A stretch of 64,000 nucleotides of DNA from Kiritimatiellaeota bacterium B1221 (GCA_029269125.1 JARHXX010000008.1:62001-126000); one strand, 5' to 3'. Positions 27,800 to 37,198 are shown, counted from the first letter of the stretch. Notes: generated from the letters alone by a model not told the origin. Numbers and translations are program-made.

Positions 27800-28244
27800 C
27801 CGAAGATACATCCACCTGCTGATCCAAACCATCGGGTCTCACCTTTCGGAAGAGAACCGGCTGATCAGACTTCTTCGGATTCACAAGATCTTCAGGAGGG
27901 GTAGAAGATTTTGCCACCGGAGCCGGACGGGGAGTCGAGCTGCTTCTGCTGGAGCTCTTCGGCGAAGTGGAAGCCCGGGGAGAAGAAGCACGTGGAGAAG
28001 ATTTATGCGGCGGAACCGAGGACCGGGCAGGATGCGTAGAGCGGCCCGGGCGGTGAGACTTGGCCGGACGAAACTGCATGGACTGATCTTGACGCTGGGA
28101 TTTTTCAAGCTCCTGCATGTGCCGCTTCCGCGTACGGGAATTGGTGTAGGCACCCAAGCCAAAAATTAAAGCGAGCACCGTGGCAATGACACCGGTTACA
28201 CCAAGGAAGTCTGTATTAATTATTTGTGCGAGTGAAAGATACAT
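27768..28244 (-). CDS. Small membrane protein with disordered basic tail, function unknown
   Basis: The 158-residue protein has one N-terminal membrane helix (about 14-33, VTGVIATVLALIFGLGAY), then a basic Ser/Pro/Arg-rich tail (about 35-130) that is surely disordered. The composition of the tail resembles that of the KaiC-like ATPase encoded divergently. AAAGGGA just before the ATG is a good ribosome site. It is the first gene of the exopolysaccharide operon and overlaps the GHL10 gene. I do not recognise it; an assembly or regulatory subunit is possible. Confidence 0.6.
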   Translation of the reverse strand: MYLSLAQIINTDFLGVTGVIATVLALIFGLGAYTNSRTRKRHMQELEKSQRQDQSMQFRPAKSHRPGRSTHPARSSVPPHKSSPRASSPRASTSPKSSSRSSSTPRPAPVAKSSTPPEDLVNPKKSDQPVLFRKVRPDGLDQQVDVSSDEDQEKYMWE

Positions 28245-28427
28245 GGTCCCTTTAAATGAGTTGTTATTTTATTAGGTCAAAACGAAATCGTAAAAAAGTT
28301 TGAGCTTGATGGACATATAGTACGAGCATTACAAATGATTCAAACAAAATCTATGTTTATCATTGCGTAGCCAATGAGTAACAGTAGTACTTATAAGTGT
28401 TGTCACAAGCTAAAAACCAAAACATCC

Positions 28428-28811
28428 ATGAAAAAAATTCTAGTTATCGATGATGAAGAACCTATCCTTCGCCACTTCCGCGATTTGCTTCGCCTTCTGC
28501 AATACGAGCCGGTAACGGCGAACAACAGTGATGAAGGCTGCAAGATTGCAAAGGAAATGGACATTTCCTTAATTATATCGGACCTCTGCATGCCCGGAAA
28601 ATTAAGCGACATTGAACACATTCAGGAGTTACGTAAAATTGCACCTGAACTCCCCATTGTCGTCATTTCAGGTTATCCCACACCGGATGTGCTGCAAAAA
28701 TGTGAAGAACTGGGTGTCGCGGATTTTTTAACCAAACCTTTTGAACTTTCTTTTGTTTCTTCGGTCTTGGAGAAACTACTCCCTAACGACCCTGAGGACG
28801 TGCCGGTATGA
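28428..28811 (+). CDS. Stand-alone response-regulator receiver domain
   Basis: The 127-residue protein is a single CheY-like receiver. It shows the acidic DDEE pocket (about 7-10), the phosphorylatable Asp in IISDLCMPG (about 50), the Ser/Thr region VVISGYP and the Lys in LTKPF. No output domain follows. ATG at 28428 gives a canonical MKKILVIDDEEP start. It is the first gene of a three-gene operon with two ATPases (ATGA overlap with the next gene) and diverges from the exopolysaccharide operon, so a phospho-switch controlling polymer synthesis through protein contact is plausible. No histidine kinase is encoded nearby. Confidence 0.92.
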   Translation: MKKILVIDDEEPILRHFRDLLRLLQYEPVTANNSDEGCKIAKEMDISLIISDLCMPGKLSDIEHIQELRKIAPELPIVVISGYPTPDVLQKCEELGVADFLTKPFELSFVSSVLEKLLPNDPEDVPV

Positions 28812-29845
28812 TTGCAAAAACATTAAGTGGCTTCCCTATCATCGATGATTCGTTTGGAGGCATTTTCAGCAACCGCAGCTTTTTAGTTTGCGGCCCCTCT
28901 TCCTCAGGGAAGACCGTATTCGGATTGCGCTTTACCCAACAGGGCTTGCAGCAAAACGAACGCTGCCTGTATCTCTCCACCATTATGGCCAATGACTTAA
29001 GCATCTGCGCAGAGTCTTTGGGTATCGAATTGGGACCCTCCATTGATTCTGGGGATTTAACACTTCTCGAGTATGAATCCTTTATTCATGGCAATGGCGC
29101 CCCAGGGTTGGACATGCTCCCCCCCGAAGGCTTTGACCAGCTCCGGGATATCATTCATGCCAACTCCATTGAACGCGTGGTTCTCGATACCGTATTACCG
29201 TGGGTCTCAGTGAAACAACCCGACCGGATGGCGGAACAAATTTTCTCTTTCACACGTTCCTTTGACCGCTTGGGCGTTACCACCATGTTAACCCTGCCCA
29301 AACCGGTTTCAAACATGTCATTCCGACTGAAGAAATCCATCGAAGATGTGGTTCCCATCTCCGTTCTCCTGGGTGCGGAAAGCCCTGGACATCCGGCAAC
29401 GGTCCAAGTGGTAAAATACCTGGGAGAGAAAAAGCTCGGAGGAAAAACAGCTTACGACCTCGGCAATGGAAAAGAAATTGACGAGGAGGCTTTCGCGGCA
29501 GAGATGGAAAAGGCCGAAAGTGAGAAAGAGTTATCGGAGGAGCTTAAAGAAATCCCCGCTTCCTCAAAAAGCTCATTCCGCTCACGTCCCAGCTTCTCCC
29601 CCATTCAAAGGGAAGCCGCCAGAATGGAAAAGAGCCAGTCCTCCCCCCCTCCATCCCCTCAAAACTTGGGCGACAAGAAATATGAGGACTATGATGGGGA
29701 AGTAAAACGCTCCCCTCAACGTTTTTCGACCAGAACACCTGAAAAGGAAGAAACCGTAACCACCGGCGCTCCGAAAGGCGCCCGGCTTTCTTCCATTTGG
29801 AAACCCCATCCTTCAAACGATGAACCCAGATCTTCTAACGACTAA
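28808..29845 (+). CDS. KaiC/RecA-superfamily ATPase with disordered tail
   Basis: The 345-residue protein has a RecA-like domain (about 1-230) with Walker A GPSSSGKT (about 29-36) and a Walker-B-like strand RVVLDTVLPW (about 122-131). It aligns in layout with single-domain KaiC-like ATPases. The last 110 residues are Ser/Pro/Lys/Glu-rich and probably disordered. The start codon overlaps the stop of the receiver gene (ATGA). KaiC-like ATPases of this kind often sit with response regulators in signalling modules. Here the neighbours suggest regulation of exopolysaccharide production. The target is unknown. Confidence 0.75.
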   Translation: MIAKTLSGFPIIDDSFGGIFSNRSFLVCGPSSSGKTVFGLRFTQQGLQQNERCLYLSTIMANDLSICAESLGIELGPSIDSGDLTLLEYESFIHGNGAPGLDMLPPEGFDQLRDIIHANSIERVVLDTVLPWVSVKQPDRMAEQIFSFTRSFDRLGVTTMLTLPKPVSNMSFRLKKSIEDVVPISVLLGAESPGHPATVQVVKYLGEKKLGGKTAYDLGNGKEIDEEAFAAEMEKAESEKELSEELKEIPASSKSSFRSRPSFSPIQREAARMEKSQSSPPPSPQNLGDKKYEDYDGEVKRSPQRFSTRTPEKEETVTTGAPKGARLSSIWKPHPSNDEPRSSND

Positions 29846-29865
29846 ACCTTTCGCACGGAAAACTT

Positions 29866-30711
29866 ATGTATCTTGATTATTGGAATTTAAGGGAAGCACC
29901 GTTTCAGAACGTTGCCGATGCGCGTTATGCATACCTTTGCTCTCAGCACCACGAAGGACTGGCCCGCTTGGTCTACCTCGTGCAAAACCGTAAACTCGGT
30001 GGCATTCTTACCGGTCCTTATGGGGTCGGGAAAACCATGGTCCTGGAATTACTGGATCAGGAAATGCAAAAAGACCGGACCACCCGCTACATCCATGTAG
30101 ACTATCACCCCGGTTCCCCCTTGGGGCTCGCGAGACAAATTGCCACCCAAATGGGTATCCGCGACCGAATCTCCCCGCTCGAAGAACCCGGCGATCTGTT
30201 GACCTACCTCAAAATGGAAGGGGGGAAACTTGGACACACCACGCTGGTCATCGATGAAGCACAAATCATTGAAAACAGCGATGTATACCACTTCCTGCAT
30301 TTGCTCATGAACCTGACCATTAAAAACAAAATGGGCTTTAAAGTTGAACCGGCTTTCACCTTAATCCTTGCAGGCTATAGCGATATGACCCTGCTGCTGA
30401 AGAAAGATGAATCCATGTGCCAGCGCCTGCAAATGGTTTGGAATCTGGACCCCCTGGATGATCAACAGATCCTTGAATATATCCAACACCGCATCCGGGT
30501 CGCCGGAGGGGATATCTGGATTTTCGAACGTGATGCGGTATACGAGCTGGCCAAGTACCACCACATTCCGCGCCGCATTAACAATATCTGTGATGTTGCT
30601 CTGATGCTCGGCTACGCATCTAACCAGAAAAGTATTACCGTGGATCTGATCCAACAGGCGATTGAAGAGGCCGATTCTCTTCAAACGCATATCCATGAAG
30701 TTGAAGAATAA
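29866..30711 (+). CDS. ExeA/MSHA-type AAA ATPase
   Basis: The 281-residue ATPase starts with the family hallmark MYLDYWNLREAPFQN, has Walker A GPYGVGKT (about 47-54), Walker B TLVIDEAQII (about 126-135), and the arginine-rich sensor region PRRINNICDVAL near 240. This family includes GspA/ExeA and the ATPase found in exosortase-linked exopolysaccharide loci; ours lacks the C-terminal peptidoglycan-binding domain of ExeA. It lies 20 bases after the KaiC-like gene and before a strong terminator. A role in assembling or positioning the export machine is inferred. Confidence 0.86.
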   Translation: MYLDYWNLREAPFQNVADARYAYLCSQHHEGLARLVYLVQNRKLGGILTGPYGVGKTMVLELLDQEMQKDRTTRYIHVDYHPGSPLGLARQIATQMGIRDRISPLEEPGDLLTYLKMEGGKLGHTTLVIDEAQIIENSDVYHFLHLLMNLTIKNKMGFKVEPAFTLILAGYSDMTLLLKKDESMCQRLQMVWNLDPLDDQQILEYIQHRIRVAGGDIWIFERDAVYELAKYHHIPRRINNICDVALMLGYASNQKSITVDLIQQAIEEADSLQTHIHEVEE

Positions 30712-30726
30712 CCCCTTCTTCTCCAC

Positions 30727-30760
30727 AAAAAAGGCAGCTCATCTGAGCTGCCTTTTTTTG
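30727..30760. terminator. Bidirectional intrinsic terminator
   Basis: GGCAGCTCA and TGAGCTGCC form a perfect 9-bp stem extended by an A tract before and a T tract after (AAAAAA and TTTTTTT). It follows the ExeA-like gene and can serve both that operon and the convergent exopolysaccharide operon ending at 30833. Confidence 0.92.
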
Positions 30761-30832
30761 TGCGCTATTTTTTAAAATCCGGGGCGGAACACTAAAACAT
30801 CTGCCTTCGCCTCCCCCGTTTCCTTTATCAGA

Positions 30833-33800
30833 TCAGAAACGATACAGAATACTTCCGATCACATTGTGTTCGGTGTAAGCCTTGGTTGCATTCACCAGGA
30901 AAGAACCATTGACCTCAAGTCCCCAATCGAAAGTCTTGCTGATATTCGCTGAGAAACCAAGCAATTTGTTCCAGCCCTCATCCGGGCCTTCACCCGCGGA
31001 AAATCCGCCTTGTTCCGCCGCAGTCACCTGAAGATTTAAATACTGCTGCACATCTTCATCACGCGCCTTTTCTTTCTGAAACCCGAGGTGACCCCGCAAA
31101 GAGGTGGTGAGCCCCGGATAACTCCGGCGAATTTCCATAATCGCAAAATGCCGTTGTTCCCAATAGGGCGTCCAATATAAATCAGAAGCCTCATCCGTGG
31201 TACTGATTGAATGATGCAGTCCGGCCCAGAAATCCAACTTTTCAGAAATCATCCAAAGATTTTCCAGTTCCCCGTTCACGAAAGAGTTATTGTCATCGTA
31301 AAACGAGAAGGAACCCACTGCGGTCGCCTGCCAATAATCCGTAACCCGCCATATCGGACGGAAAGCCAACTGATCATAAGACACCAACTCAATTGCGGAG
31401 GGGACCACGCCGTGGTTAAACGCAGCGGTAAAATCCATATTAGGGAAAGGGCGCCACTGATGCTCCACCCCGTAGGTGACCTCCTCCTCCTTTTCCGCAC
31501 CATTGCGTTTCGGATCCAACGTGAATAATCCTCCACGGAAGATGGTGAAAGCGCCGGTATCATGAATGTAACTAATCAACCCTTCCTGACGTGAGAAGTC
31601 TGCTTCATAATCCAGAGTGTTCACAACATTGGATTGGAAACTGACATTGTTTGAAAAAGAGCTGCTTTCCTTAATTTGGAAATTTTGACCGTTGATCACC
31701 TGGTTAAAGGTCCGGCTGGCAGAACCCACCTGTGTCGTGGAAAGTTCGATCACCTGGTTTGTGGGACTGTTAAAGCTCTGCTCAATCTTACCTTCGGATG
31801 CCCGGATTTGTAAGGTGATTCTCCGATTCAGATTGATCCCTGCAAACACCCCGATTTCCTCTTCGTCAATCAGTTCATTGGAACGGACCGTCCGGCCGTC
31901 TGCACCAATATAGAGATCTTCGAGCTCAATGTAATCCGATTTTTCACGTCGCTTGTCACCCGCGGCCGTATCCTCTACCGCATCCGGCAAACGAACCAGA
32001 CTGGCCAAGTGACGGTCCACATATTTTGTCAGTTCCCGCAGATCCTCTTCAGGATATCCGTCGCGGCGCAAGAGTTCCACATTTTCCATGGCCATTTCAT
32101 AACGTCCATGCAATGCGGCAATCTCCGCACGCATTCTGCGTGCCACAAACACCGGATGCTGCAAATAGGCCTGACGTAATACATAGCGGCCGGAGGCATG
32201 CCGATAAGGCTCAAAACGTTTGTACATTAAAGGATTGTCTCCTTTCACCGCATATCCGAACCGATTCTGTAAAAATCCTTGATCATAGGCAATTTCAGAT
32301 TCATTCAAAATCACATTGGTCACATCAAACAAATCAATATTCGTGGTGTTCTCCTGACCAATTTCACCGTAGGGATAAGCCACAGAATTGATTTCCTTCA
32401 ACGGAATATCCAGTTCCATCGCCAATACTCTCCGGGATTCGGAAAATTCTTTGCGCAGGCGATCCTGATATTCCTTCAGGGTTTCCATTCTTTCCTTTTC
32501 CTTTAACCAAATCCGGTTCGGAAGCGGTAGACGCATTTTCTTTTCGTCTTCATCAATCGCAGCCAACTGGCCGGCATCCCACAGATGACTTTGAATTTCC
32601 CAGCGTCCGGTTGCGAAATATTCCCGGATTTCAGGGAAGTGTGCCACATAACGCTGCATACGGGACAATACATCCCCCACTCCGACAAACATGGTGAATT
32701 GAGTGTCAATTTCATCCGCAACCATGGTGCCGTAACGGAAAGAGTTCCGGAGACCGTCATCAAAAGTTACAATCACTTTCTTTTCCGGTGAAAAATCACT
32801 CAGTACTTCCGTATCCTCTTCTTTTTCCGCAGTCCACGAATACTTCACAGACTGCACCATGCGGTTTAACCAGGGCCGGTCCAGCTCCGCGGGAGGCGGC
32901 TCTTCACTTTCATCAAAATAGGCGGGCAGTTCGGAAACCGTCATGAACTCAAATCCGTCACGACGCAAGGCCATCACATGCTCACGCAATTGGCGGACCG
33001 AAGGCATGTCTGAAAACTCACTGGGAGAAATACCATGATACAACAAGGTAAATACGGCACCGCGCGCCCCTTCCCGTTCTAATCGTTCCAGCGCCTTCAT
33101 GGCCAATTGGAAATCACCGCGGGCAAAATGGATCCGTGCCCAATACACATGCCGGAAAGGATTCTCTCCGTTAAACAAACGAAGATTTTCCACCAACTGA
33201 TCTTCCGCCTCATCCACCATGGAACGTCCCAAAAAGGTTTCCATTTTTCCGTAACGGGCACGATCATTATGCGGATTTAAATTTTCGAGAATGAAATCAA
33301 ATACATCCGCAGCCGCGGCAAATTCTTTTCCGCCCACCAAAGCTTCGGCATAAAACAATGCGGACCCCACATTGTTTCGATCCAAATCCCAAGTGTCTTT
33401 CCCCGCGGCAATCACTTGATCACGACTGAACACAGCCGGATTTTCAGCAAAAACCGCATTCATGAAGACCGCGATTTGCTGCGACACCTGAATTTTATTT
33501 TCGATATCCTCAACGTTATTCTGCAATTCTCTCAAGCGGGAAATGGTTTCACGCGGACGGTTATTGCGAACCGATAATGCGATCAAAATATTCATCGCCT
33601 GCAAATTTTTCGGCTCCACTTCCAACGCGGCATAAGCATCCGCTTCCGCTTCCGGCAACATCCCCATCAACAGATACACATTCGCCCGGGCAATCAAAAA
33701 TCCGGCATGGCCGGGGATGACTTCCAAAATTTCATTCCAATGTTCGAGACTTTCCTCGTACTGCTCATTGCCGTACAAACTCCACGCCAAATCAATCTGA

Positions 33801-34678
33801 ATATCTGTACGTTCCGGATCTTCCGCAAACAGTCTGGAGAAATGTGTGATCGCTTTTTCACGCTCGCCCCCCCACAACAATACCTGCGCCAAGCTCACCC
33901 GAATTTCAAACTGAGAGGGGTTCAGCTCCAAACTTTTCTTATACAGTTCACGCGCTTTTTCGAATTCCGCATCCCGGGTCGCCACCTGCCCCATCAAATT
34001 GTAGCCCATGGGCTCGTTGGGAGCGATTTCAACCAGACGGGTCCATAATTCAATCGCTTCATCTTCACGATCCGTCAGCCAATACGCCCAACCCAAGGTT
34101 TCCCAGGCACCCAGCAAAGCCGGATCCTGCTCTAATACCCACTCTAATTTCGGAATGGCTTCCTCATATTTTTCATCCTGCACATTCACCATGGCTTCAT
34201 ACATGGTTTTCCGGGCAGTCGAAACATTAATGGCATCCTCCACCACTGAAGGCTCTTCTTTCTCCACAACTTCTTCAAGCGCTTCTTCCGCCTCCACCAC
34301 TTCCCCGTCCACCACCTTGATTTCTTCAATCACAGGTTCTTCTGCCACGGGTACTTCAACCACGGGTTCCTCAATGACCGTCTCCACAGCCTCTTCAACC
34401 ACAACCTCTTTTTCCGCCTTCTTTTCATCGGCCGCTTTCACGGGTTTTTCTTCAACCACAATCTCTTGCACCCCGATCGCAACCGGTTCAGGCTCTTCTT
34501 CGACGGCTACCAACTGTAAATCAACAGACTCCAAGATCGCAACTTTCTCTTCCCTGTCCTCAATCGGCTTGCTGACGTTTCCGTTTCCAACCTCAACAAT
34601 TTGTGCGGTCAGCGGAAGCATCCATCCTACACCCGAAAGACATAGGAGACGAAAGAGAAAATGTGATTTGGATTTCAT
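30833..34678 (-). CDS. Fusion of TPR, NodB-type deacetylase and C-terminal outer-membrane barrel (PgaA/PgaB-like)
   Basis: The 1281 residues run: signal peptide (about 1-26), a Glu/Val-rich low-complexity stretch (about 30-150), a long TPR region (about 155-490), a polysaccharide deacetylase domain (about 630-860) and a strand-rich C-terminus (about 920-1281) ending SILYRF, as outer-membrane barrels do. Deacetylase motif 1 is intact (VTFDDG, about 636-641) and YPYGE is present, but motif 2 reads SHLWDAG with no second histidine five residues on. In E. coli TPR-barrel PgaA and deacetylase PgaB are separate proteins. Here export and modification appear joined. It closes the MBOAT/SGNH operon. 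Confidence 0.82.
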   Translation of the reverse strand: MKSKSHFLFRLLCLSGVGWMLPLTAQIVEVGNGNVSKPIEDREEKVAILESVDLQLVAVEEEPEPVAIGVQEIVVEEKPVKAADEKKAEKEVVVEEAVETVIEEPVVEVPVAEEPVIEEIKVVDGEVVEAEEALEEVVEKEEPSVVEDAINVSTARKTMYEAMVNVQDEKYEEAIPKLEWVLEQDPALLGAWETLGWAYWLTDREDEAIELWTRLVEIAPNEPMGYNLMGQVATRDAEFEKARELYKKSLELNPSQFEIRVSLAQVLLWGGEREKAITHFSRLFAEDPERTDIQIDLAWSLYGNEQYEESLEHWNEILEVIPGHAGFLIARANVYLLMGMLPEAEADAYAALEVEPKNLQAMNILIALSVRNNRPRETISRLRELQNNVEDIENKIQVSQQIAVFMNAVFAENPAVFSRDQVIAAGKDTWDLDRNNVGSALFYAEALVGGKEFAAAADVFDFILENLNPHNDRARYGKMETFLGRSMVDEAEDQLVENLRLFNGENPFRHVYWARIHFARGDFQLAMKALERLEREGARGAVFTLLYHGISPSEFSDMPSVRQLREHVMALRRDGFEFMTVSELPAYFDESEEPPPAELDRPWLNRMVQSVKYSWTAEKEEDTEVLSDFSPEKKVIVTFDDGLRNSFRYGTMVADEIDTQFTMFVGVGDVLSRMQRYVAHFPEIREYFATGRWEIQSHLWDAGQLAAIDEDEKKMRLPLPNRIWLKEKERMETLKEYQDRLRKEFSESRRVLAMELDIPLKEINSVAYPYGEIGQENTTNIDLFDVTNVILNESEIAYDQGFLQNRFGYAVKGDNPLMYKRFEPYRHASGRYVLRQAYLQHPVFVARRMRAEIAALHGRYEMAMENVELLRRDGYPEEDLRELTKYVDRHLASLVRLPDAVEDTAAGDKRREKSDYIELEDLYIGADGRTVRSNELIDEEEIGVFAGINLNRRITLQIRASEGKIEQSFNSPTNQVIELSTTQVGSASRTFNQVINGQNFQIKESSSFSNNVSFQSNVVNTLDYEADFSRQEGLISYIHDTGAFTIFRGGLFTLDPKRNGAEKEEEVTYGVEHQWRPFPNMDFTAAFNHGVVPSAIELVSYDQLAFRPIWRVTDYWQATAVGSFSFYDDNNSFVNGELENLWMISEKLDFWAGLHHSISTTDEASDLYWTPYWEQRHFAIMEIRRSYPGLTTSLRGHLGFQKEKARDEDVQQYLNLQVTAAEQGGFSAGEGPDEGWNKLLGFSANISKTFDWGLEVNGSFLVNATKAYTEHNVIGSILYRF

Positions 34679-34696
34679 AAGATCATTCCAAGTGGA

Positions 34697-35383
34697 TTAT
34701 TTATACAGGGCCTTATCGACGGCTTCCGCCACCCGATCAGCTCCTGCACGGCTTAAATGTACACCATCACTGGCACGCAATTGAATCATTTTTCCCTGCG
34801 GGCTGATAATATTGGCGGAATACGTATCTTTTTTACGTCCGAGAAGATTCCTTGTGGGGAAAAATGTGACCGCATCGCGTTTATCGGCTTCAATTTTAGC
34901 CAAGCGGTTCACAATATCGACATTGGCAGTAATGTCACTGTCTCTCATCACAGGCAGCTCCAACCAAATCACCTTCCCGCCTTTGCTTGAAAGTTTGTCC
35001 AGTACCTCACCAATGCGGCGGGCATACTCGTCTTCCCAGTTGGGGTCCGCAATGTTCACAATTCCCGTTGCCGTTTTCATTGCCTGACGGTCGTTGGTGC
35101 CAAACCATACAACAGACATATCCGGATTAAATTCCGCAACCAATCCGTCGATTTTTTCCATCCAGTCATATGCATCTAGACGCGCAAGCCCTGAACCCAA
35201 AGAGGTTTGAGATTTGGTGGTCACTTCAGGATGCTTGTCCAAAGCCAATGTCAAAGCATGTGCCGTCACCCGCATCATGGAATCGCCCACAATAAGCACA
35301 CGCTCAGGTTTGTCCGCTGCACCGGCATGAAGACCCAGACCGATAAGACCGCTCAGTAATACAATTTTAAAATAATTCTTCAT
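34697..35383 (-). CDS. Secreted SGNH-hydrolase-like protein, putative polysaccharide O-acetyl transfer or esterase
   Basis: The 228-residue protein has a signal peptide (LSGLIGLGLHAGAA) and the SGNH blocks GDSMMR (about 32-37), FGTND (about 93-97) and the catalytic DGVHLS near the C-terminus. This layout resembles DUF459-type and AlgJ/AlgX-like partners of MBOAT O-acyltransferases. It lies 8 bases after a small membrane protein gene and near an MBOAT gene, which supports a role in O-acetylation of the locus polysaccharide in the periplasm. It could instead be a deacetylating esterase. Confidence 0.83.
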   Translation of the reverse strand: MKNYFKIVLLSGLIGLGLHAGAADKPERVLIVGDSMMRVTAHALTLALDKHPEVTTKSQTSLGSGLARLDAYDWMEKIDGLVAEFNPDMSVVWFGTNDRQAMKTATGIVNIADPNWEDEYARRIGEVLDKLSSKGGKVIWLELPVMRDSDITANVDIVNRLAKIEADKRDAVTFFPTRNLLGRKKDTYSANIISPQGKMIQLRASDGVHLSRAGADRVAEAVDKALYK

Positions 35384-35391
35384 AAATTTTC

Positions 35392-35661
35392 CTATTCTTT
35401 TCTGACTTTTTCCACCTGATCCCTAAAGAGATGCAACTTTAATACATTTGAAACTTCCGCCAAAGGCTGGGTAAGCGCCATCCAAAAAGTCCGGGACCTG
35501 CCATATTCCCTTTTGGACGCGTCCTCATATAAATAAGTCCCATTTAAGAAACCCGCTGTCACGTAAAAAACCGCCAGCGCAATAAACACAGAACGCAACG
35601 AACGGCCAGCCCCCTGGGCGGCCCTTCTCTCCCCAACATCAAGTTTCTGATTAGATGACAT
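35392..35661 (-). CDS. Small membrane protein of the O-acetylation pair
   Basis: The 89-residue protein has one membrane helix (about 25-42, VFIALAVFYVTAGFLNG) and a charged C-terminus (LKLHLFRDQVEKVRKE). It resembles the N-terminal membrane anchor that larger DUF459 SGNH proteins carry, so the anchor and the SGNH domain may be split into two genes here. Its stop is 8 bases before the SGNH gene. It may tether or couple the SGNH protein to the MBOAT. Confidence 0.6.
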   Translation of the reverse strand: MSSNQKLDVGERRAAQGAGRSLRSVFIALAVFYVTAGFLNGTYLYEDASKREYGRSRTFWMALTQPLAEVSNVLKLHLFRDQVEKVRKE

Positions 35662-35708
35662 AATGTACGTATAGTGCGTGTGACTCAGGCAAAAAGAAAA
35701 AAATCGTG

Positions 35709-37157
35709 TTAAAACTGGAAATATATGAATGGTGCGACGCCTTTAGGGCCCAATCCTAACACCGCGACAAACAATACTGCAGCCAACACCCCCTGCGCGA
35801 CAGGATGCATCCGCTCAAATTTGTTCCAAAGCTTTTCACAGCGGGATCCATCCAGTAATTGCGCCAAATACCCCACCCCTATCACAAAAACCACACTCCA
35901 GGTGAGCAACTCCACCGGCATGTCCCAGTTCCCCAGGGTCTTTAACATCCCCCAGGCATGCCCGAAACTCTGTCCCCGGAAAAACAGCCAGGAAAGACAA
36001 ACCAAGTGCCAAACCGCCACCCGGCGGAGCACCCCCGCCACCGGCCCGTCCCATTGTATATTCCGGGCAGCCAAAAATTTTCCTCCCCACCTTTCAACCG
36101 TCAAATAGATACCATGCAGAGCCCCCCAGGCAATAAACGTCCAGCCCGCCCCGTGCCAAAGCCCTCCCAATAGAAATGTAATCATCAAATTCCGGGCCAC
36201 CGTTCCCTCGCCTTTTCCCCGTGAGCCCCCCAACGGAATATACAGATAATCCCGCAAAAACGATGACAATGAAATGTGCCAGCGGCGCCAAAACTTCTGA
36301 ATGGAATCCGCCAGGTAGGGTGCATCAAAATTAATCGGGATATGGAACCCCATCAATAAACAAAAACCGATCGCCATGTCAGAATATGCAGAAAAATCAC
36401 AATAAATCTGAATGGCATATCCGTAAATAGCAAACAGAGTATCTGCGGCCCCGTAGAATTCGGGATTGGCAAACACCGGATCGACAATCCGCTCGGAAAG
36501 AAAATTCGCGATCACGACTTTCTTAAACAATCCACCCAAAATCAGCGCGGTCGCCCGCCCCACATCCAGGGTTGCAGGAACCCTGGGTTTCGCCAGCTGC
36601 CCGACCAAATCGATCGCTCTCACAATCGGTCCCGCCACCAACTGCGGAAAAAAGGCCAGATATAAGGCAAAATCCAATAACGAATCCGCCGTTTTCATCC
36701 GTCCCCGATAAACATCGAATACGTAACTCATGGCCTGAAAAGTGAAAAAGGAAATCCCCACCGGCAATACAATCAAACTGACAAAATCAGATCCGTCCAT
36801 CCAGAAATTGTAATTGGAAATCGCTCCTAACTTATTTCCCACCCAAAAAACCTGATCAAACAGGAAATTTGCATATTTAAAGAACGCGATACTCCCGATA
36901 TTCAAAATGACCGCAATTACCAGTAACGCTTTTCGGGTATGCGGATTTTTTGATCGTTCAATCCCCACCGCACTAAAATGGTTCAATAAACTCGATCCCC
37001 CCAATAATCCCAAAAAACGCCAGTCCCAATATCCGTAAAAAAACCAGCTCGCTGACAACATGACCCATTTCCATACCGTCACCTGCTTGCGCAACGCCCA
37101 GCAAAGCGAAAAAACGAGCAGAAAAAAGAGTGCAAAATCAATGGAGGTGAAATTCAT
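35709..37157 (-). CDS. MBOAT-family O-acyltransferase (AlgI-like)
   Basis: The 482-residue polytopic membrane protein has about ten hydrophobic helices. It keeps the PIVRA and QIYCDFSAYSDMAIG segments and the catalytic-histidine motif LGGLWHGAGW (about 330-340), all typical of AlgI/DltB/PatA enzymes that move acyl groups across the membrane to polysaccharides. The ATG at 37157 is preferred over a TTG two codons upstream. It is followed by the small membrane and SGNH genes, the usual partners for alginate or cellulose acetylation. Probable donor is acetyl-CoA; the acceptor is the exopolysaccharide of this locus. It lies 41 bases after folC. Confidence 0.93.
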   Translation of the reverse strand: MNFTSIDFALFFLLVFSLCWALRKQVTVWKWVMLSASWFFYGYWDWRFLGLLGGSSLLNHFSAVGIERSKNPHTRKALLVIAVILNIGSIAFFKYANFLFDQVFWVGNKLGAISNYNFWMDGSDFVSLIVLPVGISFFTFQAMSYVFDVYRGRMKTADSLLDFALYLAFFPQLVAGPIVRAIDLVGQLAKPRVPATLDVGRATALILGGLFKKVVIANFLSERIVDPVFANPEFYGAADTLFAIYGYAIQIYCDFSAYSDMAIGFCLLMGFHIPINFDAPYLADSIQKFWRRWHISLSSFLRDYLYIPLGGSRGKGEGTVARNLMITFLLGGLWHGAGWTFIAWGALHGIYLTVERWGGKFLAARNIQWDGPVAGVLRRVAVWHLVCLSWLFFRGQSFGHAWGMLKTLGNWDMPVELLTWSVVFVIGVGYLAQLLDGSRCEKLWNKFERMHPVAQGVLAAVLFVAVLGLGPKGVAPFIYFQF

Positions 37158-37198
37158 AGGCAACTCTTATAGATACCCTGCAAGACTTGTCAATCCTA

